Part shown: positions 1 through 12,500 of the stretch, in pieces
How the letters are laid out: each line of letters starts with the position of its first letter
Numbering within the stretch: the first letter of the stretch is position 1
From: Plasmodium brasilianum
Taxonomy: Eukaryota > Apicomplexa > Aconoidasida > Haemosporida > Plasmodiidae
Assembly: GCF_023973825.1 (NCBI RefSeq)
Contig: NC_090121.1
Location: 1,968,001-2,032,000 of the forward strand
Reading direction: 5' to 3'
DNA: 64,000 bases
Program-made: the position numbers and the translations under genes
The notes under the pieces: generated by a model
Database searches by the model: none
Seen by the model: the letters and a program-made list of their open reading frames with translations, nothing else
What the model was told of the DNA's origin: nothing

Positions 1-121
1 AATATATTAATAAAGTGAATGTAATGTTATTTTTGATTAAATGAACATTAAAATATTATTAATTTTTCCTAAATGAATATATTACAGTAGTAAAAATCCG
101 TATCATGGAAAGAAAATTAAT

Positions 122-942
122 ATGAGCGTATTTTATAAAATTGGAACGTTTTTCTTTTTAACGTGGATATGTCATTTTGTCAATGATGATGTATGATAAT
201 AATATTTAATAATATTTGTATTATTCATATTTTTTATGTTTTATTTTCTAGAATAATTTTTTTTAACTATGAATAATTTTATTATTTTAAATAATGAATG
301 TATTATTTCTTATTTTAGAGCAAGTTAAATAATATTTTGAATGCACAGCATAATGTTGATAGAAAATTAGATACAAGAACATATCGATTACTAGCAAGAC
401 ATAAAAATGAAAACGATTCAGACATTTTATTTTTAAATGAAGAGATGCCAAATAATAGAGTGTACAATAAAAAAAGGGAAACTTGCAGAAGGAAACGATC
501 AAATGGAAGTTCATTTAATAATGAAGAAGACTATGAACAAATTGGGAAAAGTATACCTTATTTATACACAGAAAGATGTTCAAATCCTAATAAAAGGAAG
601 GTGGACAAATTATATTACTTATGTAAAGTTAGGAATATAATGAATACTGATATAACTAATTTAAGAAGGAGTGTCCGTGATAAATATGTTTTCCTTATTA
701 GTTCTTTTATTACACTTTTAGTAATTGGAGCGGCATTGACTTTTGCATTAAAAGAAAAAGGTTTTAAAATTGGAACTATTCCTGATGGTAGTTTTTATTT
801 GTCAGACGTGATTGTTTTTGTAACATTACCTGTTATAATTTTATTACTTTTTATTTTCATCTTCAGAAAAGTTGTAAAAACCTATAGATCAGCGAATTTT
901 AAATGTAAATTGCACAAAACGAAACATGTTTTACTAAAATAA
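122..942 (+). CDS. Gene A: two-exon exported protein, fam-l/fam-m-like, two membrane segments
   Basis: Exon 1 is 122-190 and exon 2 is 319-942, joined by a 128-base GT-AG intron in phase 0, giving about 230 residues. Exon 1 is hydrophobic (FYKIGTFFFLTWICHF), as in the start of Plasmodium fam-l/fam-m proteins. Exon 2 begins SKLNNI and carries RTYRLLAR (PEXEL-like RLLAR, residues 46-50), then a basic linker, KVDKLYYLCKVR, and two membrane segments at about residues 146-166 and 186-205 with a short basic tail. Known for these families: export into the infected red cell; function unknown. The start is odd. Aligning to the other copies puts the ancestral ATG at 105, but from there to the donor is 86 bases rather than 87, so one base has been lost and that frame stops. 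The ATG at 122 restores the frame and keeps the hydrophobic core. Which of fam-l or fam-m it is cannot be decided here. Confidence 0.72.
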
Positions 943-3900
943 TGTCTCATAAAAATTAATGTCTACTTCTGTAGTGATATATATACAAGGCAAGCATACT
1001 CATAATTGCTTAGGTTTTATAAATCCCACACTGAAGTTCCTAGGAATATTTATAGGGAACCATAAAAATATATATCTTCCATTTTTTTTAAATTTGAATC
1101 TTAAAATATTTTTCATTTTGAATTTTAAAGTTTTGTGTCACTTTTACACAACATTATGTTGTTATATATGTATACGTATATTTAAATAGATACTTATGAA
1201 AAATATATATATGTTATAATTAATATAAAAAGGCACAATTCAAATAATTCTATTTAAATCTCGTTTTAATTTACATTTTTAATTGTAGAAAATTACTTTT
1301 ATTTAATTATTAAGTTATTCTTTATTAAATGATTATTTGTTGTTATAATTAAAAAATTTTATTATTTGTTTTAAATTATAAATAATAAATGTGTCTTATT
1401 TTTCATATAAGAAACAAACTGAATTAATATAATTGTATTGTTAATATATATTTTATCTGTTGTTTAAAAATACATAATGAATTATGTTTTGTATTAGTAT
1501 TATAGACATAAATTTAATTTTATATAAAATATAAATTAATTTTAAAGATCTAAGAAAAATTTTAAAAAAAGGTAGCTAGTGAATCTTATTAAATTATATT
1601 GTATAATCAATTTCAAATGGTATATACAATAATTATATTTTATTTGTTTATCCTTGTTGGCCTTTTATTACTTTGAAATGATTTGTTTAATTATTAATTA
1701 AAATATTATAGAATATACAAAAAGGTATGGAACAATTGTGAAATTTCAAATAATATTAGATGAATGATAATCATATTTTTGGTTTATTTTTATTATACTT
1801 TTTTCTATAATTATGTTATTTGTACTATTGCATGTTTCACATTATTGTACACAACAATTTCTTGTTTACGTTAGTTTCTATTATATAATTTAACATAGAA
1901 TGTTTTTTTGTTTTTTTTTATTTCTTTTTCAGCATGTCCCATTATTATCATTTATATTTAAGAAAAGGAATAAATTTTTTATTATGTGGAATTCGTGTTT
2001 TTATTTTTATTTTTTTGTATCTTGTTCTGTATATTTATTATATTATACTTTTTATTTATGGACGTTATTTTTTTTTTTTTTAAGAAGTTCATATTATATA
2101 AATGTACATAAATTTATATGTACTATGAATGATTTAAATGTGTTTTTAACATAATAAATTAATTAGAAATGGTAAATAAACATAAATAACTATAATTAAA
2201 TGAAAAATTTGTCACTGTAAATAAAGTAGACTAAAATAGAAAAGTTACAGTTTAGCAATTACATAAAGCATATATGTTTATGATTATGCATTCCAATAGA
2301 ACTATTAGCAGTAATTTTATGATTTAAAAGATGTGATATATTTATAGAATAAATTATTCTAAAACTGCTACTAAATGAAACAAAAAGAAAACAAAAATTC
2401 TACGCAAAATATATATAATAAACATTAATTTATTTTTGAGCAAAACATTGAAATAAAGAATGTAATATTCCTATTTATCATTATAACATTAAAAAAATTA
2501 TCAATTAAAAGAGAATTAAATTATTTTTTATAATTACAGTATTTTGAAGAAATGGGCTTTACAAGATCAATCATACATATAAGGAGTCAATAAATATCAA
2601 GGGTTTGATGTAAATATAGATATCTATGAATTAATAAATATAAATATACGTATATACAATAAATACATACGAATATATATATATATATTCTGAATAATAA
2701 AGTTCATTCAGAATGAGTGTATGTGCTGTATAATAGATTATATATCTCATGAAGATATAAATATTTATTAAGTACCATATTTTTCTTTGGATTAATATGC
2801 ATAATTGATTATTTAGATAAATAAAGATATTATTAATAAATATACAATTCAAAAAATAACTTAGAAAAAAATAAATATTAATATGTATGTAGAACAAAAT
2901 TAGTTATTGGATGATTTAGAAAATAATTATTAAATAGAACATTATAAATGTACATAAGTTGTATCATTATATATTGTTCAAAGGATACAGTATTAATTAT
3001 TAATTTTAGCTTATATATTTTTTATGTAAATACAAATCTGTAATATCTGAAATAGCGAAATTCCAGTAATAATATATTTTATAGTTAGCAAACGTAAATT
3101 CCTCCTAAGTATCTTTTAACCATATATATATGAAAACAAGTAAAAGAAATACACATTATTATTGTGCATTAGTATTAATATGGGTTATATGGCAAATAAA
3201 TAATTTTCTGTTCTTTTTATTTTTTTCGCTTTAATTAATTATTTTCTAGAAAAGAAAAATTAACTACATAAATTATTATAATTTTTTTTATTATATAACT
3301 ATAATAAAATTAACATATATTACCTCGTAATTATACTGGCACTAAGTGTTATAAGGAAAAAAAATATTGAAATATAAATATTTTTGTTTTTAAAGGTGTA
3401 TTTCGTAAAAAAAAATAATTTTTTTATTTTCATTAGTTTCTTAAAATTTGTACTTTAACATATGATTTAGAGAATTATATGTTTATAGATGTATAAAAAG
3501 AAAAAACAGAATTTACTCCTTCAGATTATTTCTTTAGCAGAAATTAATGCAACAAGGATTTTCATAAATTTAGTTATAAATTGTTTTATACATTATACAT
3601 TAAGATTTTTTAAGTATAATATTGTATGTTGTAAATTTTTTTTATTTAAAATTATAATTTACTCAAGTTATTTTTTTGATTATCCTTTTATAAATGCTTT
3701 TTTAATAAATTTATTTTTACGTTTATATTTTTATTTATTATACCTATCGAACTTAAAAAACGTATTCTATTTATAGAAAAGGAGAATACTAATATTTGAA
3801 TTTCCTAAATTTGGTTAGTTTCTTATTAGTAATAATAAATGAAATATATTTCTAAAATTATAAGATAATTAAAATGTTTTATTTAAAATAATTTTATATA

Positions 3901-4674
3901 TAATTATAAAACAATTAATATGGACTTCACTTTTTAAAATGAAGAAAATTTTTAGGTGAATTCAACGAAAGTATGCAATACTTAATATAATAGTGTATAA
4001 ATATTCTACAAGTCTTAAGTATATCTCTCTAGTGAAATTATAATTTGTACGGTAAAAAAAAATTTATCATTTATTTTTTATTATTTTTTATCATATCATT
4101 GTTATTATATTCAATTCAACAGTTTATATTTTTTAATTATAAAATAATTTAAGAAAATAATAAAAACTCAAATATATGTTTATTTATAAGAAAATAGAAA
4201 AGAATTTATAGCTATATTCCTAATATATGTTAAGGCAAATAATGAAGCCATATATATATATATATATATATATTATTTTAAATTTAAAATAAAAACTTTA
4301 AATAATAAAGAAAACATATCATTTCATTTTCTCTGTACAAAATACTAATAAAAAATATTATAAATTGTTCTGTTATATATATGATATATAAATATTTTTT
4401 GAGCATTAGTTCAGCACAATTTGTTTTACCAAAAATTATTTTAATTAATTTTGCATTTTTATTAATAAAACTTTATTAATAAAATTTATTAAAATATTTT
4501 AGGTTAAATTTTGTTTAGTATAATTTATGTTTATATTTTTATTTATGGAATTTTATGCTTTTTTAAAAATGTAAAATAATAATACAAATAAAAATATCCT
4601 TTTAGCTGTATCATTTGAATATACAGTGAATTTTATATCTACTTAAAGATAATGTAACACTAAATAATTCTACG
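943..4674. other. Gene-free AT-rich flank of gene A, duplicated elsewhere
   Basis: No gene is supported. Open frames at 1900-2154, 3489-3776 and 2631-2897 (minus) are low-complexity, F/Y/I/L-rich translations without recognisable motifs. The stretch matches the flanks after genes C and D: tgttctgtatatttat at about 2023 and the element around ttattttctagaa at about 3237 have counterparts at the same distance after the other two stop codons. A TA run lies at 4250-4273. Confidence 0.6.
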
Positions 4675-5634
4675 ATAAATAGGAAAATAAATTTATTTAT
4701 TTTAGTTAGAACTTTTATATTTATTTTTTTTTTTTTTTGAACATGCTCTTATTACAATTAGATTGTGTAACGATAAAATCCCATAATTTTTTTTTATATT
4801 TTTTACTACTTCATATTAAGTTGTAATAGATAATAATAAAAGAAATTGTTTAGTTAGTAAATAAATATATATGATATTATAAATTATTAAAACATATCCT
4901 TTTCTTTGTAATTTAACTTTGATAATTTTTTATATAATATAAACAGTGCAGATGCAACATTAAATACATGAACCAATAAATTATTATTGGAACGTGAAAA
5001 GGAAACCAAAAATGTAAGAGTAAGAACAAAAAATATGTGTTATTTGAAAATGATTATGAGAAAATATAAATGTAGGAGATAATTATATATTAGAAGAAGA
5101 TGGAAAATGTTAATCTAAGAACAAAAATAATGCAAAAGGTATCCCAAAGCATAAGTTAAGAAGGTCACTTCTTTTATAAATAAAACGTTTTTAGTAATAG
5201 ATAAATTTTTTGAAGAAATAATACTTTTTGGATTTTATATTATGTATAGATATAGAAAACGCATCTACCTACTTGTAAAATAAGTTTAAAATGTTCAGTA
5301 TATGTTGGTATAGCTTCAGTATATACCATACCAGTAATTCTTTTTTTAACAGGATTTACATTATTTATTTTAGGAAATTATTTTTACCATTAGCTTATTT
5401 ACAGTTACTTTGATACTTTGTATCATTCAATTATGTGTACATATACTAATGGAAGGGTTGTTTTATTATCGTTAGATATATTATGTATTCCATTAGTTAT
5501 TTATATAATGGACAAATTCTTGAAATATTCAATTTATGTTGGGGAAAGTGAAATTTATATCTGACTATAATAAATATATTGCCTTCAAAACAAATGTTTT
5601 TCATGTTACTAATAATGAACTACTTTTTGTCTAA
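4675..5634 (+). pseudogene. Degenerate two-exon exported protein, two membrane segments (copy 1)
   Basis: The exon 1 relic starts at 4675 with ATA in place of ATG and reads INRKINLFILVRTFIFI before a poly-T tract. Exon 2 is broken by many stops and frame changes, but shared protein similarity with the copy at 55589-56534 shows what it was. Both keep KTF followed by KFFE (about 5190-5215 here) and a hydrophobic region reading like YTIP.ILFLTGFTLFILG, and both end in a tail with VFHVTNN at 5593-5613. This copy adds LLSLDILCIPLVIYIMDK, a second membrane segment. The layout fits Plasmodium exported proteins with a K-rich KFFE-type domain before two membrane spans, but I do not recognise a named family. 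The stop is at 5632-5634. It is inactive: the start codon is lost and there are several stops. Confidence 0.6.
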
Positions 5635-8600
5635 CGATATTATATTCTATAAAAAATTACTTCTGGTATGTGTATAAATTTTATTGTACATCAGAGATAA
5701 TGTAATGGTATATATACATACAAAAAAGTAAAAAAAAATATATTAAATATTTACATTAGTCCTAAAGTTACTATATATGTTTTATTATTAAAATGTGTTA
5801 GATTTAGGTAATTTAAGTCTTTGATTTGTTATACATACATATATGTATATTTTATGCTTTAAAAAAATGTGAAACAGATATTTCTTAGTATTTACAATAA
5901 AATACGTATTTTATAAGAACAAATTATATATGTGTACATGTTTTATATAAATATATATTATTATGAATATGTGCTCATTTAATTTAATATATAAAATCAT
6001 TATTTATATAGCTTTAATCTGATAGTTATGTAATTTATATTTTCAACAATTTTACTTATTTTTATTCTTTTTTTATTTTATGGTTGTGTTTATTTCAAAA
6101 AATTTTAAAACATTTTATTATATATTAGCTTTAATATAGATTAAGCTTATTATTCTTCATTGAATAAAATTAAAACTATTATTTTTTTTTTTTGTATACT
6201 TTCATTTTTTATTTAAATGTAAGGATAATAAATAATATTTGTAAAAAAAAATTATGAGAAATATATATTTCAAGCATATATAATAGAAAAATATTACATA
6301 TATATTTTTAGGGTATTTTCATAGTTTAGATAACATGTTATTAGTATACTATTATATTTTTTTGGTTATTAGTATAAATTATTGATGACACATTATCAAT
6401 TTTAGAATTCATGAAGCCCGTTAATTAAAGAAGAAATCGAAAGACATGTTTCAATATATTTTTTAACTTATGTAATTGTTCTATACAAATGTGTTTTATA
6501 AACATTAATTATATATTTATAATAAAAAAACAATTATAATAAAATGATAATATACTTTTGTTTTTTTTTAACGGAATTATGTCATTACATCATTGAGGTT
6601 ATATTATTGTTATATTCGTATGTATCATACAATTACTCATTTTGTTCTGTATAAAAAAATATATACCTTAAAAAGAAATTATAAATATATTTATAATGGA
6701 ATTAAACTAATAATTAAATGAATTTAAGTATATTATAAGAACACGTATATTTTTTTTTGTAACATCATTATATATAAATAATTATTTATATATTTGTACT
6801 ACACTTTTTGTTCTACAGATGCATTTATTTTAAAAGTAATATTATCTTAAGTAAAAAAATATAAATATTTTATATTAAGGAATACAAATATTTATTTATT
6901 CTAATCCTCAACTTAATAATATAAATATAAGTAAAAGAAAATCCATGTTATATGTTTATAAAAGTGTTAATATGCTTTTATTAATACTATAATTTCTAGT
7001 ATATTTTAATTAAAATATTAAGCTATATTTTTATAAAAGATATTTATTATATATGTTTAAATTATATGACTCTTGCTTCGATATATTTGTGAGATTTTAA
7101 TATGTGTAAGCAGCAACTTTCTTATAAGTTCTTTTCCAAAAATCCAAATTAAACACAAAAATTTTAATTAATACTTTGTTGTATAGTAACAGGGTATATA
7201 CATTTGAAAATATATTACTTAGAAAGTGAAATGCATTATGCATTTTATTTTTTTTAAAATATTACCTATAGTTATATATCTTGATTTCAAAACTTCGACA
7301 TAAATAAATGAAAAAATTGACAATTTAATCAATGTAATTTTTAATATTTTTTAATTTTTTTCTTTTCTTACAAATGATATAAAATTATAGAAGTATCTGT
7401 AAATAATATGTGTATATATATGAGTTTTTTGGTTTACGGATTAGCGCTTTTGTAGGATATAATAAAAACTCATTAATACAATGTTAAATTTTAGTCGGTA
7501 AGCATGTATCTAATTACTAATTTTAGTATTGCACTTTTTTACCAATAAATAAACTGTTATAAACATTAATTATTTTATTATTACACTTTAATTTATGTTA
7601 ATTTAATTCTATTTTATAAAAAGAACTTAAATACATATAAAGAAATAAGAACACAACGTAAAAAAACATGCATTTTAATCTTGAAAGATTTAAACAGAAG
7701 CATTGTTGAAATATGTTTATTGAGATAATGACAAATTATGTAAAAGAATTATTATACAGTATTTTTTGTTTGTTCTTTATTAGATTTATTTTAAATATAT
7801 ATATATAATTAAAATAAATAAAATAAAATAAAATATATTTCTTAAATTTACAACGTTTTCATTTTGAAATAATAATATAGTTTATACAAAATTAAAAATT
7901 ATAACAATGAAATAGTGTATTACAAAATAAAAAGACCAGCATATATTTACCTTTAAAATAAATGTTGTTTTACGGATAACATAGAATCAAATATATATTT
8001 TTTTAATTATATAATGTTTATCATAGAAGAGCGCATATGTTTATGTAGTAAATAATGCAAATGATGTGCATAATTTAACATAAATGTTGTACAAATTATG
8101 ATGTTCTTTATTTATTTTTACTATTATTATAACCTTTAGTTTATTACAAATAAGCAAAATTTCCAAAATACAATGTGTATAAAATTATAACTATTAACAG
8201 GAGAAAATGAAGAAAATTTATAATATTCCCCGTAATATAAAAAACGATGTGTTATCTATATTATGTACGTCCTCTATTCTATACAAATTCAAGATCTTGA
8301 TATATTATGAATTATAATATATTTTTTTTATATTTCGTTTTGAAAAGAAATAATAAAAAAAATAATTTAATTAGTTCAATACATCAAATAATTAAATTAT
8401 ACATTTTAAATATTTATTAATGAATTCAATTTATTTTAAGGAAAGTTAACTTTTTATAAATAATATTAGGTATAAAATTTTATTATACATTATCAATTTT
8501 TCTTCATGGAGGTTGTAAAATACTTTAGAGTTATATACGTTTTTATTAATATTTTATAAACCACTAATAAAAGGAAGTTCTTAAAATAAATATAGTATCT

Positions 8601-8677
8601 ATCATTAGAAGATATATTTTTATAATTAATTAATTTTTTCCTTAATGCATATGTTAGATTCTTAAGAATTATTTATA
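5635..8677. other. Gene-free AT-rich spacer, partly duplicated at 56.5-58.4 kb
   Basis: No gene is supported. The first part matches the region after the second copy of the preceding pseudogene. For example, caattttagaattca occurs at 6397 and at 57255, and the 5935-5990 stretch resembles 56800-56860. About 1.1 kb between 6.4 kb and 8.68 kb has no counterpart in the other copy, which is shorter by that amount. Confidence 0.55.
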
Positions 8678-9540
8678 ATGGAACAACAAATTATGGCACT
8701 ATTTTTTATTAAATATGTTGCATTTATACGTTCATGTTCTATTCTAAATTTTAAGAATTATGTTGTACAGTTGCTTTATATAAGCATTTGTGCATTATTC
8801 TTATTTTTTATATTTTATTTTTATAAATGCTCTATATTCGCATTATATTTTGTATAAAATAAAAAATATATACCTTTTTTTTTTTTTTAGAGAATGTTTA
8901 ACAGTTATGTGGATGAGAACAAACTTTTTAGAATATTTGAAATAAGAAATTATCTTATACTAACAAAATGTAAAGAGCATACGTATTCAAATAATGCATG
9001 TTTAATAGGACTGTTTCCATATAATAGAATTAATGAAAAATAAGATTTATATAATATTGAAAAAGGGACAGAAGGAAAAAAAAATCAGTTAAAAGCTCTT
9101 TAAAGAAGAAAAGAGTATATATATAAGTTAAAAATTATAATAATTAAGTGTTTAATGGAAAACACTTTTATTTAAAAAAAAAATGGATTAAAAAAAGATT
9201 ATAATATTTTTCTTGAAAGAAACGAGATTATATGCGATATAGCTTTAAGAAATATAACATTTATAAATACGAATTTGGAGAATCTATAATATTTCTTTTT
9301 TACTTGTTAGAAATAGGAATACTCGTGTTACATATATATATGTATTTGGATGATATATTGGAATATATTATTACTTTGGTAAAATTTGAAGGAGAATATA
9401 CAAAAAAATACTCTTTTTTGTTATCATTTTGTGAGATTATTAATATACTAGTTGTGATACTTATGACAGCATTTCCTAGGATCTGAGGAAATAACGAAAA
9501 TCATGAAAAATTAAAGTCAATGTCTGAATATGTGAAATAA
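8678..9540 (+). pseudogene. Degenerate fam-l/fam-m-type exported protein gene
   Basis: Exon 1 (8678-8764) is fully open and exactly 29 codons, starting MEQQIMALFFIKYVAF; the donor GTACAG is at 8765 and the acceptor ends at 8890. Exon 2 starts RMFNSYVDEN and has in-frame stops at 9041, 9101 and 9173. It then reads KKDYNIFLERNEIICDIAL, the conserved KKDYD.FLE.NRRICDIAL block of one P. malariae fam-l/m subfamily. A frameshift near 9255-9270 leads to FGESIIFLFYLLEIGILVL (membrane segment 1) and SFCEIINILVVILMTAF (membrane segment 2, about 9424-9477). A second shift near 9484 restores the usual ending NNENHEKLKSMSEY at 9488-9540. Its subfamily differs from that of genes A-D. Start, splice sites and tail are all recognisable, so it is a whole gene killed by three stops and two frameshifts. 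Confidence 0.8.
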
Positions 9541-12500
9541 GGAGGAATATATATTATTCTGTAGTAAAGTTATTAATATAGAGCAATAACTGTATTATCT
9601 GTAGTTATATATTTTTAATAAACACAGCTATATATTCTATAATTTTATAAATATTTATTTGTTTACATTATCATTTTTATATATAAGTGTAATAAATTAT
9701 GTCCTTTTTATCATGAGTATTTAAATATTTTATGTATTTCGAATATTTTATTTTAAATAATTACCTAAGATTAATTAAATATATTTGTCATAAAATATAT
9801 ATTTGTGTACTAAATTGGATTTTTATGAAAAATATAAGCTTCTGTTGTAAAATTAATATAAAATAGTGCAATTTTTATAATTTTATACAACTGTTATTAT
9901 TTACATTTGTAAAAAAAGATAGTGTATTGTATTATATATCTTGTTCTAGTCTAAAATTCTTATTTATTATTGTTTTTAAGAAAATTCAGTCTTATTATTT
10001 TAACAATGAATGTGTTCTATTTTGTATTTAATGAAGGAATATGAACATGTTTTATTTATTGATTTATATATAAATATATATTTACTTAAAAATAATGTTA
10101 ATTTTATTAAATAAAATATAATTAATGTGATGTGTTATAAAACATATTTAAAGAAAAAGTGCCTTAAATAAGGTTAAATTTTTTTAAATGTATAAAAGTG
10201 AAACTAAAAATGTATAATAAAATAATATCTATATTTATTATGAATTATATATAATAGTTTAATATATTAAGGATTCTAAATTTTTGATATTAAATGATGA
10301 AGTAAAACCATTTGTTATTTTTATATTGCTCTTAAATGAGATGTTAATTCAATTTTTCAAAAATTAAATATAAATAATATAGAAATTTTATAAATAAAAA
10401 AACTATATATTTTTTAAATAGTTAAAAAGTTAAATCCATATATTATATTTTATCATATATTAATAGGAAATATACCTATTTATTTTGAATATAATATATA
10501 ATGCTAAAATAACCATTCGAGGCATATAATTATTTTACAATAATGAAATTGAAGTACATAGTATTTATATAAGTTTGAATGATATTCTATATAAATGCAA
10601 TATTTTCTATATCTGTATAGATTCTCTAAATAAATGTAATCCGATATTTAAATTAATTTATTATTATTTAGTGTATATTTCATGAATAATTTAACTTAAT
10701 AATATTACATTCATTTACTATTAATTAGAGAAGACAAAATAAGAACATATATTTGTAATGTTTAGAACAACCCCTCAAATATTAATATATTTTAAAGAAA
10801 TGTCTTATAATTATCCATCATTCTGAAATATTTTATTAAATACTTACATTAAATACATTAGGCGTTAATGTTCATGAAGAATTTGATTACTTTTTTTTCT
10901 TCTATTTGTATTTGCATTATTTAGTACCTGATAATTGAATTTTTTCGGAACAATATATATGTATATATATATATATATATATACTGAAGCATTTGTAATA
11001 ACAGTAATTTAGTATATATATATATATACTTCACGGTTTACATATATTTTTTATCGACATAAATATTGTTAATTTATTTTGGTTTCAGTAATGCAAAGCT
11101 TAAAATTCATTTTTCAATAAGTTCTGAGCCATTATTTTCATACATCAGTAATAATTACATAAGATATTCTGAATAATTTAATTCATAATGTACAACACAG
11201 ATATAGAATGAACAAAAACATAAGCCTTATTTTATTAATAATTTATGTTATTTTTTTTTAGTAATTTCACTGTTTTGTTTATTTTAATGAATATCTTATC
11301 GCGTTCTATTATTACCTTTTTGTAATTAAAGTTATCTACTTATTTTAATGTCTTCTGAATATCCGTATTACCTAATTTTAATTGTAGGAATTATTTGAAT
11401 GATATTATTAGTTTAATTATTTTTAAAAATTTTTAATATATTATTAATTTTTATATGTTTTATTTCTTCTTTATAATAATATATATTCAAAATATTAGCT
11501 TATTATTACTTATGCTGCTATGTTTTCTTTATAATGCTACTAATTATGTTTATTTAATATCCTACTGAATACAAAATTTGAGAGAAGGTTATATACATAT
11601 ATTTTTTAAATTAATACTATTATATGAGTAAGCATTTCATAAAATATTTATAGATATCCATTATGAACTTAATACGCTTTGTGTAGTATTAAAAAAATAT
11701 ATATTTTATATTTAGAATATGTTCATATTTGAGAAATTATTAAAATTAAATCTTTTTTGTTAACTTTATGTTTTATGATAATATATAATGTATCACTACA
11801 AATTATCCTAGTACAAAAAGTTATAAATGATAAAAAATTAACGTTATTATACTGATTAAAATGCTTAAAAATATTTCTTAAATTTCTAATGAACTATTAA
11901 AAATTACACAATATCTGATAAAATGGGGTGAAATATATGTTTTTTAATATAGTATTAGTAGAGTAAATGTTTGCTTACGATAATTTCTTATTAAGGATAT
12001 TGTATGTTTGTACTATATTAGTGATTCTTTTGGATATTCATTCAGCTGATCCAATAAATTAGAACATAATTTTATGAACTCATCTATATATTTACTTCAT
12101 AAAAATTTAATAATAAATGCTGTACTTAATAAATTTCAATATATAAATATATATACTAAAGAAGCCTATGGAAGCCTGTAATGTGAATATGAAAAATTAA
12201 CAAAATGAAATATGAAGTAAATAGTTTCCTTTAATTATTTACCCTCATTTTATAAGTGTAATTTTTAAATGAAACACAATTTAATAGTTAAATTATATTT
12301 AGCTTTCACTCTTTAATATTTAACTATTTTTCTAATAAAAACGTATAATTGTTTAAATCACATTTAGGCTATATACTTTATACATTTTCCTCTTTTATAT
12401 GTAAATATTGATGAACTTATTTTGTTATAAATTTCAGTATATATAATATATAAAAGTGGAATAATATGTTTTTAATCCTTATTACATCTATTAAAAAATG

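Larger units (their letters stand above)
122..6411 (+). repeat. Segmental duplication block 2, copy 1 (partner 51003-57269)
   Basis: Gene A, its flank, the exported pseudogene at 4675 and the following spacer recur in the same order from 51.0 kb. Offsets: stop codons 50,928; flank element 50,957; pseudogene start 50,914; VFHVTN site 50,898; caattttagaattca 50,858. Confidence 0.75.

Noticed and set aside
1900..2154. 84-residue hydrophobic open frame
   Set aside because: T-rich low complexity; its homologous positions in the flanks of genes C and D are not open.
4250..4273. TA repeat considered as a possible regulatory or origin element
   Set aside because: Such runs occur many times in this window (10.95, 41.66, 43.4, 49.9 kb) and are ordinary in AT-rich genomes.
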